Below are positions 6,989 through 16,079 of a DNA stretch of 64,000 nucleotides, piece by piece (the stretch's first letter is position 1; each line of letters opens with the position of its first letter). The notes below the pieces were generated by a model. That model was not told where the DNA came from, ran no database searches, and was given only the letters and a program-made list of their open reading frames with translations. Location: assembly GCF_008035925.1 (NCBI RefSeq), contig NZ_CP036264.1:4214402-4278401 (forward strand). Direction: 5' to 3'. Both the position numbers and the translations under genes were made by a program. This DNA is from Stieleria maiorica (GTDB lineage: Bacteria > Planctomycetota > Planctomycetia > Pirellulales > Pirellulaceae).

Positions 6989-7630
6989 TTGACTACTTCT
7001 TATGCCAATCGGCGGTGCGTGATCGTTGATGACGTCCGAGCCTATCGCAAGCTGTTGCATCAATGGTTTGTCGAATGGGGATTCTCTTGCTCACTTGCGT
7101 CTGGAGCCGAGGAGGCGTGGCGATTGATCCAGCATCAGAAGGTCGACTTGGTCGTCACCGACATCGACATGCCCGGTGTGAGCGGTTTGGATCTGATTCG
7201 GGCGATTCGCGAGTCTGGCGGGGCAGATCTGAAGCGTGTCCCGGTCATCGCGATCAGCAGTTTGCAGGACGACGAGATTGAGTCCATCACAAAGAGGGTG
7301 GGGGCAATTCGATTTTCCCCAAAACCACTGGACCGAGACGGTCTCTTGCGCGACGTGGTCGCGAGCCTCCAGCCGGACAGTTCCGGTGCCCCACTCTGGT
7401 CTCCTGCAAGCGGACGCGAGGAAGCTCCAGTCCCGGAAGCTCCAGTCCCGGAAGCTCCAGTCCCGGAAGCTCCAGTCCCGGAAGCTCCAGTCCCGGAAGC
7501 TCCAGTCCCGGAAGCTCCAGTCCCGGAAGCTCCGGTCCCGGAAAGTCCCGACGCCTGTCCGACCATCTCCCCTAAGCTTCGGCGATTGCTTCGTGGGGAA
7601 TCGGATCACCCGCTACGGCCGAAGAAGTGA
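6989..7630 (+). CDS. Single-domain response regulator with EAPVP-repeat tail
   Basis: A 213-residue protein starting at TTG 6989 (no ATG fits: a stop codon lies in frame at 6974). Residues 8-125 form a CheY-like receiver: acidic pair Asp14-Asp15, phosphoacceptor Asp58 in VVTDIDMPGVSG, Ser90 in AISS and Lys112 in FSPKPL are all present, so it should be phosphorylatable. Residues 145-184 are eight consecutive EAPVP pentapeptides encoded by a perfect 15-bp tandem repeat, followed by a short basic end (LRRLLRGESDHPLRPKK). There is no DNA-binding output domain; the tail may be a flexible Pro-rich linker or docking arm. The hybrid kinase starts 312 nt downstream and is the obvious partner, but this is inference. 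Confidence 0.8.
   Translation: MTTSYANRRCVIVDDVRAYRKLLHQWFVEWGFSCSLASGAEEAWRLIQHQKVDLVVTDIDMPGVSGLDLIRAIRESGGADLKRVPVIAISSLQDDEIESITKRVGAIRFSPKPLDRDGLLRDVVASLQPDSSGAPLWSPASGREEAPVPEAPVPEAPVPEAPVPEAPVPEAPVPEAPVPEAPVPESPDACPTISPKLRRLLRGESDHPLRPKK
7421..7540 (+). repeat. Eight tandem 15-bp repeats inside the response regulator gene
   Basis: The unit GAAGCTCCAGTCCCG occurs eight times head to tail; only the last differs, by one base (GGTCCCG). The unit length keeps the frame and codes EAPVP each time. Near-identity at the DNA level points to recent slippage expansion. Confidence 0.95.
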
Positions 7631-7942
7631 GGCGTGGCCAGCGGAAAACCTCCGTTGGTTCGAGCCTTGACTGGAATTCTGTGGAAATCCGCGAGACGAA
7701 GCCGTCGCATTCGTCTCTAATTGCGTTGACGGGTAACGACCGGATTCGACGCATCTGTTAGGAAGGGAGAATCCGTGAAGGGCCCGGTGGACCGACTCGA
7801 TTTGGAAGAGGCGTGATTGACCTGCAAGGCTGAATCGGATTCCATTGGCTCTTGATCGAAAATCGATCGACGCGGGGGGGCGGGTTGCCTCCCGATGGGA
7901 TTGGCCTGGAAGATCGGCTAGGGAGATGGGGCTGGGTAGCGC
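7631..7942 (+). other. Intergenic region before the hybrid kinase
   Basis: 312 nt with no supported gene. I looked for a sigma-54 site and found none with correct spacing. Purine-rich GGGAGATGGGG lies about 15 nt before the kinase ATG and may serve as its ribosome site. Confidence 0.5.
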
Positions 7943-10900
7943 ATGAATAACAATCATGATGAAATCGTCGACGGACCGCTCATTGTCGGTGTCGGCGCGT
8001 CGGCCGGTGGGCTGGAGGCCTTTGGTGAATTACTGCAGCACCTCGGGGATTGCGGCAGGTTATCGTTGGTGTTCGTTCAGCACCGCGAACCTTCCAAGCC
8101 GTCACTTCTCGGTCAATTGCTTGAGACGTCGACGAAGATGAAAGTCGTCGAGATCACCGAACGCTGCAAGCTGAAACCCGGCTGTGTCTATGTCGCACCG
8201 GCTCGGATGTATTTGGAGATTCAGAACGGCGCGGTGCGTCCGATCGAACTCGGCGGCGAAGACAGTCCACTGACTTCGATCGACCATTTCTTTCATTCCT
8301 TGGCCGGTGACCAGGCCGGTCAGGCGATCGGCGTCGTGCTCTCGGGCGCCGGTAGCGACGGAACGGTGGGGTTGAAATCGATCCGGGACGCCGGCGGTCT
8401 GACGTTTGCCCAAGATCCTCCGTCCGCCAAATACGACAGTATGCCTACCAGTGCGGCAACGATCGGAGCGGCCGATCACGTCGGTCGCCCCAGCGAAATC
8501 GCCGCGGAACTGCGGCGTTACGCGGAGCATGTGGCGGAACTGGGAAAACAGGACCATCTGGCGCGTCTTCACGAGCAGATCGGCGCGGCGATTCCGCTGA
8601 TTACCAAACACCTGTTGAAGGTGACCGGTCACAATTTTCGGCACTACAAGTCCAGCACACTGACTCGCCGCATTCAGCGACGGATCCAATTGCTGAAACT
8701 TGCCGACGCAGATGAGTATCTGACTCGATTGCAGTCCAGCGATGACGAGGCCGAGGCGCTGTTTCGAGAGCTGTTGATCGGCGTCACCGCTTTCTTTCGA
8801 GATCCTGAAGCGTTCGATGCGATATCGTCGACCGTGCTGCCAGAGATTTTCGATGGGAAACCCGAAAACGAGACGGTCCGCGTCTGGGTGGCAGGCTGCA
8901 GCACGGGCGAAGAAGCATACTCCTTGGCGATGCTTTGCCTCGAGCATGCCGATAGGATGGATGATCCGCCGGAGTTCCAAATCTTTGCCACCGACATCGA
9001 TGAGCGGGCGTTGCAGGTTGCGAGGGAGGGCAAGTATGCGACGGGGATCGAAGACGACGTGAGCCCCGAGCGTCTGAAGCGGTTTTTCGTCAAACATCGC
9101 AACGGCTACCAAGTCACCAAGCAGTTGCGCAGTCGCGTGCTGTTCTCCAAACACAACCTGATCAGCGATCCGCCGTTCTCGCGACAGGACCTGATCGCCT
9201 GTCGAAATCTGCTGATCTATCTGGGATCGCATTTACAGGAAAAACTGATTCCGCTTTTTCACTACGCGATGCGTCCGTCCGGATTTCTGTTCTTAGGTCC
9301 CAGCGAGACGATTTCATCGCATGGTGAGTTGTTCAACGCGTTGGACAGTCAGTTTCGTATTTCCCAGCGAAAGGAAGCGGCGACGGGGCCGGTCAACGCG
9401 CTGACGATGCGGAAAGGTCAGGTCAGGCCCGTTCGCGGCGGTGAGACGCAACCCGACCACACCGTCGATCTCAATGGATTGCGTCAGCGGATCATTCTTG
9501 ATGAGTTTGCACCGCAGGCCGTCGTGATCGATCAATCCGGTCAAGTGCTCAATGCTTCCGATGGAGTGTCGAAGTACTTGGCGGTCGCGGGCGGCGACTT
9601 TCACAATCACGTTGTCAAAATGGCTTGCCCGGGATTGCGGATCGGGATGCGGGCGGCCATCAATGAAGCGACCAAGTTTCGCCGCAAGGTAACACACCGA
9701 AACCTCTCGATACGCGACGGCGGTTTAATTCAGCGAGTCATGCTGACGGTTCAGCCGATGCCGCAATTGGGCGAAAACAGCGAATTGTTTCTGGTCGTGT
9801 TTCAGGATGTCGGAGAACCGATTCGCCGCGAGGCGCAGGATCGGTCGGGCGATGCCGAGTCCAAGGAAGACCGCGATGCCGACGCAGTCATCTCTCAAAT
9901 GGAACGCGAGCTCGAAACCACGCGTGGTGACTTGGAACGAACGCTGCAGGATATGGAAGCGGCCAATGAAGAGATGAAGTCATCCAACGAAGAACTGTTG
10001 TCGATGAACGAGGAGTTGCAATCGGCCAATGAGGAACTGGAGAGTTCGAAAGAGCAAATCCGCGCCGGCAGCGACGCGCTGGCACGTGCCAACGCGGATT
10101 TGGAGAATCTGCTCCGCAGTACGCAAATCGCGACGGTGTTCCTGGATAAACAGTTGAAGATTCGGCGGTTCACCCCGGCGATCAAGGAGATCTATGGGTT
10201 GTTGGCGTCCGACGTCGGCCGACCGCTCGAACAATTCGTTCCGTCGGTCGATCAGATGCCGCCGTTGCCTGAACCGGGGACGCTGGACGAGGTTGATGTG
10301 ATCGAGCACACGGTTCGTGCGAAGTCGGGAAAACACTTTATCCGCCGTGTCCTTCCGTACCGGTCCGCCGCCGGCGTTACAGACGGTGTCGTCGTGACCT
10401 TTGTCGATGTCTCGGATCTCGTGCAACGCGAATCTCGATTGGCGGCGTTGATGAGTTCCACCGCCGAAGGGATTTATGGCACCGACCGTGATGGAATCTG
10501 CACGTTTGCCAACACCGCCTGTGCGCGACTGCTCGGATACGACTCGCCCGATGATTTGCTGGGCAAGGATATGCATGAGGTGATTCATCACAAACGTCGT
10601 GATGGCAGCCGGTATCCGAAAGACGAATGTAAGATCGTCCGTGCGATTCGCGAAGGCAAGCGGATGCACATCGATGACGAAGTCTTCTGGCGCGCCGACG
10701 GAACGTCATTCGAGGCCGAGTACTGGTCGCATCCGAAGATTCGCGACGGAGAAATTATCGGTTGTGTCGTGACCTTTTTCGACATCACCGAACGGCGGCG
10801 AGATGAACGGATCCTTGCCGAAGCCAAGATGCGTCTTGAGCTATCGCTGGAGGTCGCCGATATCGCTCCGTGGAGTTGGGATATGCAGACCGGCCAACCG

Positions 10901-13900
10901 GTTTCCAATCCGACGCTGAATCGTTTGTTCGGGTTTGACGAAGATGCGACACCGGCGTTGTTGGAGTTTATCCAGCGGGTCGACGAGTCATCGCGCGAGC
11001 GTGTCTCGTTGGCAATCGAACGTGCCATCAAAACGGGCGAGGTTTACGACGAAGAGTATCCCGTCAGATTGCCCGATGGAGAGATGCGGCATTTGCGAGC
11101 GCGGGGATTGGTCCGGGCGGCCGACGGTGTCGCGGAAGATTTTTTCGGTGTCATCGCTGATATCACCGAACGCAAACGAAGGGAATTGGACTTGGCCGAC
11201 CGGGAGGGGCATTTGCGTCGCGTCATCGACCATCAATTGAGTATGGTGGGAGTGCTCAAGCCGGACGGAACGCTGGTCGAAGCCAATGCCACAGCGTTGC
11301 GGGCCGGCGGGGTGGAACGCGAAGATGTGATCGGAAAGAAGTTCTGGGAATGTTACTGGTGGAACTACGATGACGAGGTGGCCGATCGGTTGAAGCGTGA
11401 GTTTGAACGGGCGGTCGCCGGCGAGATCGTACGCTACGATGCGGTCGTCCGCGTGGGCGATCACGCGACCGCCACGATCGATTTTATGATCAGCCCGGTG
11501 CGAGATGCCGACGGACAAATCACTCATCTGATTCCGTCGGGTGTGGACGTCAGTGATCGCAAGGCGGCCGAAAAGGCGGTCTTTCAGCGCGAGCAGCGTC
11601 TGCAGTTGGCATTGGATTCCGGAGGGATGGGGTTATGGGAATGGGACATCCAATCGGATCACATCACCTGGTCCGATCAGATGTACAAGATGTTCGCGTA
11701 TACGGCCGAAGAACTGGAACCGAGCCGAGCCGGTTTTCTGCGGATCGTCCATCCGGAAGACCGTCAGATGTTAGAACGGATGATCGGGTCGGCATTCAGC
11801 GGGAACTGTGAGACGCACGAGGTCGAGTTCCGAATCATTCGCGGAAACGACCACGCCACGATGTGGACGCTCAGTCGGGGGCGAATCACGCGTGCCGCCG
11901 ATGGGACGCCGCTGTCGATGGTCAGCGTCGCGGTCGACGTCACCGAGCGGAAACATTGGGAAAATGAATTGGTCGATCGCGAAGCGCACCTGCGTCGCGT
12001 GATCAACAACCAGCTCGGGCTGGTCGGGGTCATCGATCGCAACGGCATCCTGTTGGAAGTCGATGACCGATCGTTGGAAATTGCCAGAACGGAGCGGGAG
12101 GAGGTGGTCGGGAAGCACTTTGCCGATGCGCCCTGGTGGAACTATGACCCCGAAGTCGCCCGGCAAATGCGTGACGCGATGCGTCGCGCGCTCGACGGCG
12201 AAGTCGTGCGTTACGATGTCTCACTGTTTTCGCATGGCAGCGAGGGTGTGATGATCGATTTCATGATCGCGCCGGTGTTTGACGCCGAGGGAAGGGTCGA
12301 GTACCTGATCCCGTCCGGCGTGGACATTCGCGAACGTGTGAAAATCGAACAGGAGCAGCGTTCCGCAACACGACGGATGGAAATGGCGCTTCGCGCCGGA
12401 GGAATGGCGGCGTGGGAGTGGTCGCCGACCCAAAGTATTTGGACACGTGAGCTGTACGAGTTGTTGGGGATCGATCCGGAACGCGAAGCCAATTCCGAAC
12501 TGTTCTTTTCTCTGGTCCATCCCGAGGACGTCGATGCACTCAAGCAGTCCTGGCAGGACGCGATCGACGGCGTCGACACGTATGACAGCGAATTTCGAAT
12601 CGTTCGCCCCGATGGCCAAATTCGCTGGGTCGCGGGAGTCGGGGAAACGGTGTGTGACGAATCGGGGCGCGTGGTCAGCATGTACGGCGTCAATTGGGAT
12701 GCGACACAGGAGCACCTGCAAGCCGATGCAATGCGTGAGAGTGAACGTCGCGCCCGCGAAGCCAATGCGTCCAAAAGCGAGTTTCTGGCGAACATGTCTC
12801 ACGAAATCCGTACGCCCATGACTGCCATCTTGGGTTATGCGGATCTGCTCAAGGAATTGATCGATCACGAGGAGGCCAAACAGTACCTCGAGACGATTCG
12901 TCGAAACGGCGATTACTTGTTGGAAATCATCAACGACATTTTGGACCTGTCGAAGATCGAAGCCGGGAAGTTGGATGTGCAGCGTGAGAGTTTTGATCCG
13001 CATCGGCTGGTCGAGGATGTACGCAGTATCATGGAAGTCCGCGCCGTCGAAGGAGGATTGACGCTGGAGGTCGACTACGACGGAAATCTGCCACGATTGA
13101 TTCGATCGGACGCAAAGAGGCTGAAGCAGATTCTGATCAATCTGGTCGGCAACGCGATCAAGTTTACCCCCAACGGCCGGGTGACGATTCGGGTGCGGTT
13201 CGTCGCCGCCGAACGGCAATTACACATTGATGTGGCGGACACCGGAATCGGGATCCCCGACCAACAACTCCGTCGGCTGTTTCATCCGTTTGCCCAAGGA
13301 GACACCAGCGTCACCCGTAATTTCGGTGGCACGGGGTTGGGGCTGGCGATCAGCCAACGACTGGCTGAAATGTTGGGCGGGGACATTTCGGTCCGGAGTA
13401 CCGAAGGCGTCGGCAGCACGTTTTCGGTTAGCGTGGCGACCGGCCAAGTCGACGCTTCGGATTGGGACCAACAGGACGGAAGCCAATCAGACGCGGAAGG
13501 GGCTGCGTCCACGCAAGATGAATCTCCGATCGAACTCTCCTGCCGGGTCTTGGTCGTCGACGATCGTAGAGAGATCCGTTTTCTTAGCAAGCGTATTCTC
13601 ACCGGTGCGGGGGCGGTCGTCGACGAGTGCGAGGATGGCCTGTTGGCCGTGGAGCACGTCAGTGATTGCTTGGGTAACGGAAGTTGCCCCGATTTGGTCC
13701 TGCTGGACATGCAGATGCCCAAGTTGGACGGCTATTCGACGGCGAGAAAACTGAGGGCGATCGGATACCGGGCACCGATCATCGCCTTGACCGCTGACGC
13801 AATGCAGGGTGACATGAATAAATGCTTGGAGGCTGGTTGCAATGACTACCTGTCCAAACCCATCGATGCGAAGAAGTTGTTGCGTCTGGTCAGTCAGATG

Positions 13901-13927
13901 ATCCGCCAATCCGGCGCGTCATCATGA
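7943..13927 (+). CDS. CheB-CheR-PAS hybrid histidine kinase with C-terminal receiver (1994 aa)
   Basis: Order of domains: CheB methylesterase about 12-190 (catalytic Ser20 in GVGASAGG, His47 in FVQHREPS, and the later LSGAGSDGTVG); CheR methyltransferase about 210-475 (VTAFFRDPEAF, SAM site VWVAGCSTGEEAYSLA, FATDIDERAL, ACRNLLIYL); a PAS-like segment; a coiled coil about 646-722 with NEE/LESS heptads; seven PAS domains to about 1590; HisKA with His1620 in NMSHEIRTPM; HATPase with N box NLVGNAIKF, DTGIGIP and GGTGLGLAIS; and a receiver about 1865-1985 with Asp1922 in LLDMQMP. All catalytic residues appear intact. It has no membrane segment, so it should be a cytoplasmic multi-input sensor. Kinases of this build are known from many bacteria, but none shows which signal is sensed. 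PAS units 4 and 6 are close copies (HLRRVI..Q), suggesting duplication of PAS pairs. Confidence 0.92.
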   Translation: MNNNHDEIVDGPLIVGVGASAGGLEAFGELLQHLGDCGRLSLVFVQHREPSKPSLLGQLLETSTKMKVVEITERCKLKPGCVYVAPARMYLEIQNGAVRPIELGGEDSPLTSIDHFFHSLAGDQAGQAIGVVLSGAGSDGTVGLKSIRDAGGLTFAQDPPSAKYDSMPTSAATIGAADHVGRPSEIAAELRRYAEHVAELGKQDHLARLHEQIGAAIPLITKHLLKVTGHNFRHYKSSTLTRRIQRRIQLLKLADADEYLTRLQSSDDEAEALFRELLIGVTAFFRDPEAFDAISSTVLPEIFDGKPENETVRVWVAGCSTGEEAYSLAMLCLEHADRMDDPPEFQIFATDIDERALQVAREGKYATGIEDDVSPERLKRFFVKHRNGYQVTKQLRSRVLFSKHNLISDPPFSRQDLIACRNLLIYLGSHLQEKLIPLFHYAMRPSGFLFLGPSETISSHGELFNALDSQFRISQRKEAATGPVNALTMRKGQVRPVRGGETQPDHTVDLNGLRQRIILDEFAPQAVVIDQSGQVLNASDGVSKYLAVAGGDFHNHVVKMACPGLRIGMRAAINEATKFRRKVTHRNLSIRDGGLIQRVMLTVQPMPQLGENSELFLVVFQDVGEPIRREAQDRSGDAESKEDRDADAVISQMERELETTRGDLERTLQDMEAANEEMKSSNEELLSMNEELQSANEELESSKEQIRAGSDALARANADLENLLRSTQIATVFLDKQLKIRRFTPAIKEIYGLLASDVGRPLEQFVPSVDQMPPLPEPGTLDEVDVIEHTVRAKSGKHFIRRVLPYRSAAGVTDGVVVTFVDVSDLVQRESRLAALMSSTAEGIYGTDRDGICTFANTACARLLGYDSPDDLLGKDMHEVIHHKRRDGSRYPKDECKIVRAIREGKRMHIDDEVFWRADGTSFEAEYWSHPKIRDGEIIGCVVTFFDITERRRDERILAEAKMRLELSLEVADIAPWSWDMQTGQPVSNPTLNRLFGFDEDATPALLEFIQRVDESSRERVSLAIERAIKTGEVYDEEYPVRLPDGEMRHLRARGLVRAADGVAEDFFGVIADITERKRRELDLADREGHLRRVIDHQLSMVGVLKPDGTLVEANATALRAGGVEREDVIGKKFWECYWWNYDDEVADRLKREFERAVAGEIVRYDAVVRVGDHATATIDFMISPVRDADGQITHLIPSGVDVSDRKAAEKAVFQREQRLQLALDSGGMGLWEWDIQSDHITWSDQMYKMFAYTAEELEPSRAGFLRIVHPEDRQMLERMIGSAFSGNCETHEVEFRIIRGNDHATMWTLSRGRITRAADGTPLSMVSVAVDVTERKHWENELVDREAHLRRVINNQLGLVGVIDRNGILLEVDDRSLEIARTEREEVVGKHFADAPWWNYDPEVARQMRDAMRRALDGEVVRYDVSLFSHGSEGVMIDFMIAPVFDAEGRVEYLIPSGVDIRERVKIEQEQRSATRRMEMALRAGGMAAWEWSPTQSIWTRELYELLGIDPEREANSELFFSLVHPEDVDALKQSWQDAIDGVDTYDSEFRIVRPDGQIRWVAGVGETVCDESGRVVSMYGVNWDATQEHLQADAMRESERRAREANASKSEFLANMSHEIRTPMTAILGYADLLKELIDHEEAKQYLETIRRNGDYLLEIINDILDLSKIEAGKLDVQRESFDPHRLVEDVRSIMEVRAVEGGLTLEVDYDGNLPRLIRSDAKRLKQILINLVGNAIKFTPNGRVTIRVRFVAAERQLHIDVADTGIGIPDQQLRRLFHPFAQGDTSVTRNFGGTGLGLAISQRLAEMLGGDISVRSTEGVGSTFSVSVATGQVDASDWDQQDGSQSDAEGAASTQDESPIELSCRVLVVDDRREIRFLSKRILTGAGAVVDECEDGLLAVEHVSDCLGNGSCPDLVLLDMQMPKLDGYSTARKLRAIGYRAPIIALTADAMQGDMNKCLEAGCNDYLSKPIDAKKLLRLVSQMIRQSGASS

Positions 13928-13995
13928 GCTGTGAACCCGCAACACCCGATCGATCACTCCGGTGGATCGGTGAATCATGACGAAGGATCCTCGAC

Positions 13996-14811
13996 TTACC
14001 GCAGCGCACCGTACGCTTCACGGACGATTGGTTCGCCGTGAACGCGTTCCAGGCGGCGAATCGTGAAGTGTGCCCGTGCAAGATCTTGGTAGTGATCGAT
14101 GAAGTAGCTGTTGATCAGCGCGCCGCCGATCGCTCCGATGACCGGAATTGCTTGCGCGGCCAGTTTTTCGCTGACCACCACGCCGAAGCGCTTGCCGATC
14201 TGGCTGATCAATTTGACCAGGGCCGGTGCGGTATTGTCCGCCACACCGTTTTTAAGGATGTGCTGTGATGCGTCGCGGATCTGTTTGGCCATCGCGGCTC
14301 GAACCGCAAAGTAGCCGATTTCTGTATCATCGTCGACCTTCGAGCCCTTGCCGGGGTCGAGGGCAAAGACCTGTAAACAGGCCAGTCGTGATTCCACACT
14401 GGAAAGATCCTCGCCTTCGCTACGGGCGATGTCGGCCACGCTGCGCAGAATCAGAACCGTGGAAACGGGCAACTCGGCGGCGATGGTGGCGCCGCCCAGC
14501 GCTCCGCCTGCTGCGCCACTGATTCCCGCCAACAGCTTGTGAGTCAACAGTCGGGGTTTCCCAGATTCGATTGAATGCTCGCCGAGCGTCCGCAGTGCGA
14601 CGTCCAGGGCCACACGGAGGGAGCGGTCGATCGCGGTGTGCAGTGTTTTCTCAGCGACATCGGGCAACATTTTGAGTGACGCGGTGATCGGCGCCCCGAC
14701 CAATTCGGTCAGTCGATCGGCGATGCCGTGGTGTTCCAAGATTCGTTTGGCTTCACGAAGCTCTTCGATCGCTTCGTCAGGCAAATCGCCGCAAATTAGC
14801 TCGTCCGTCAT
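13996..14811 (-). CDS. EcsC family protein
   Basis: A 271-residue protein; the ATG at 14811 (MTDELICGDLPDEAIEELRE) is chosen because the long upstream extension of the frame crosses the sigma-54 promoter and reads as non-protein-like sequence. The glycine-rich amphipathic segment ISGAAGGALGGATIAAELPV near residue 100, then STVLILRSVADIARSEGEDL, and a second Gly/Ile-rich segment AAQAIPVIGAIGGALINSYF near residue 225 are hallmarks of EcsC proteins, which associate with membranes and whose role is poorly defined. The gene converges with the hybrid kinase (68-nt gap) and is divergent from the DUF1206 gene, each with its own sigma-54 promoter. Confidence 0.85.
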   Translation of the reverse strand: MTDELICGDLPDEAIEELREAKRILEHHGIADRLTELVGAPITASLKMLPDVAEKTLHTAIDRSLRVALDVALRTLGEHSIESGKPRLLTHKLLAGISGAAGGALGGATIAAELPVSTVLILRSVADIARSEGEDLSSVESRLACLQVFALDPGKGSKVDDDTEIGYFAVRAAMAKQIRDASQHILKNGVADNTAPALVKLISQIGKRFGVVVSEKLAAQAIPVIGAIGGALINSYFIDHYQDLARAHFTIRRLERVHGEPIVREAYGALR

Positions 14812-14912
14812 CGTTGAAATGTCAAAAGGCGTGTCGAGGAAAGAAGCGGTCGACGCACAGTCGGTCGCAAAACGGCCAGACTGGTCGTCGTGCAATGATT
14901 GTAGATCACCGG

Positions 14913-14928
14913 AGCAAACGATGTGCCG
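14913..14928 (-). promoter_or_regulatory. Sigma-54 promoter for the EcsC gene
   Basis: On the minus strand CGGCACATCGTTTGCT has GG-N10-GC spacing and a perfect TTGCT; only the first -24 base deviates. Transcription would start near 14901, about 90 nt before the ATG at 14811. It is 112 bp from the outward-facing sigma-54 site at 15040. Confidence 0.7.
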
Positions 14929-15039
14929 AGATGCTTCGTCTTGTCTCGCATTGAAAACCGAAGCTCCCGATGAAGTTCTCGCAGCCACGTGGTCGGATCC
15001 GGCGAATTCGAGGCGTAATGACGTCGCGCGGTTGGTGGT

Positions 15040-15055
15040 TGGCATGATGGTTGCG
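15040..15055 (+). promoter_or_regulatory. Sigma-54 promoter for the DUF1206-phospholipase D unit
   Basis: TGGCATGATGGTTGCG matches TGGCAYG-N4-TTGC. Transcription would start near 15067, about 69 nt before the ATG at 15136. Its closeness to the minus-strand promoter at 14928 suggests one shared activator region. Confidence 0.75.
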
Positions 15056-15135
15056 TCGACGTGATTCCAGCGGGGGCGATCAGAATCCGAGCCCACCTGC
15101 AACTGCACCTTTCCTCTTCCAGCGGAGACCGTTCC

Positions 15136-16026
15136 ATGCCGATTAGCAGCCCGGCGGCCCAGCGCCGTAACCCTTCTGCATCCGATTCTAAAAGTTCGAC
15201 GTGGCATGGTTTTCAGACTCGTTCCATGCCCGAGGTCCCCTCTTGGATCGAAACCTTGGGACGTTTCGGTCACTTTGCCAAGGGCCTTGTCTATTTCATC
15301 ATCGGCTTTTTCGCGTTCAAGTTGGCCATTGGCGCCGGCGGGGAGATCGCGGGGGCTCGCGACGCGATTCGAGAAATTGGTCAGCAGCCCTACGGTCGCG
15401 TGTTGCTGGGATTGGTAACGATCGGGCTACTTGGTTATTCCGTCTGGCGAGCGGTTCAGGCAGGCAAGGATACCGATGGCGTGGGTGATGGTACCAAAGG
15501 TGTCTGCAAGCGAATCGGCTACTTGGTCAGCGGCATTGCCTACTTGAGTTTGGGAGGCTTTGCCGGTTCGCTGGCGTTGGGGTGGTCGTCTGGAGCCGGT
15601 GGTTCGCAGGATGGTGCGGCGAGCCCGTTGCTTGATTCGACGTTGGGACGCATCGCCCTGGCAGTGGCGGGGGTGATCACAATTGCGGTCGCATTGTACT
15701 TTTTTTACAAGGCGTATCGGGCCAAGTTTATGACCGAGTACGACCTTTCGGCGATGGGGGAAACGACCCGCAAATTGGCATTGCACGCCGGCCGGACGGG
15801 AATCAGCACGCGAGGCATTGCGTTCGCAATCATCGGCGGATTCATCGTGATGTCTGCCATCCGCGGGACGTCTGACGGCGAGATCGCCGGGATGAGCGAC
15901 GCTTTGGCCGCGATTGCCGCCCAGACCTATGGGAAGATTCTGATCGGGATCACCGGATTCGGACTGATGTGCTACGCCGTCCACATGCTGTTGATGGGCC
16001 GGTACCGAAGGTTTAACGTAAAATGA
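15136..16026 (+). CDS. DUF1206 family membrane protein
   Basis: A 296-residue protein starting MPISSPAAQRRNPSASDSKS; the ATG at 15136 follows GGAGA by 7 nt and is preferred to an upstream in-frame start. DUF1206 proteins consist of three repeats of a two-helix unit with an R-x-G-x-x-A-[KR]-G pattern; here GRFGHFAKGLVYFIIGFFAF (about residue 41), KRIGYLVSGIAYLSLGGFAG (about 120) and GRTGISTRGIAFAIIGGFIV (about 215) are the three unit starts, each followed by a second helix such as YGRVLLGLVTIGLLGYSVWR and YGKILIGITGFGLMCYAVHM. Six membrane segments are expected. Function is unknown. The cardiolipin synthase-like gene follows after 53 nt and probably shares the transcript. Confidence 0.9.
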   Translation: MPISSPAAQRRNPSASDSKSSTWHGFQTRSMPEVPSWIETLGRFGHFAKGLVYFIIGFFAFKLAIGAGGEIAGARDAIREIGQQPYGRVLLGLVTIGLLGYSVWRAVQAGKDTDGVGDGTKGVCKRIGYLVSGIAYLSLGGFAGSLALGWSSGAGGSQDGAASPLLDSTLGRIALAVAGVITIAVALYFFYKAYRAKFMTEYDLSAMGETTRKLALHAGRTGISTRGIAFAIIGGFIVMSAIRGTSDGEIAGMSDALAAIAAQTYGKILIGITGFGLMCYAVHMLLMGRYRRFNVK

Positions 16027-16079
16027 TCGGACTGCCATGATGAGCAGTCGAATTTCACGGAGAGTATCAAGAGCACCAC

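Noticed and set aside
6989-7630. Start of the response regulator at ATG 6984
   Set aside because: That ATG is in another frame and meets a stop codon two codons later; TTG 6989 is the only start that keeps the complete receiver.
7631-7942. Sigma-54 promoter for the hybrid kinase
   Set aside because: TGGCTCT and TGGCCTG occur, but none has a GC pair at the right distance.
12221-13219. 332-codon minus-strand frame within the hybrid kinase
   Set aside because: Antisense to the HisKA/HATPase coding region with all catalytic motifs; no support of its own.
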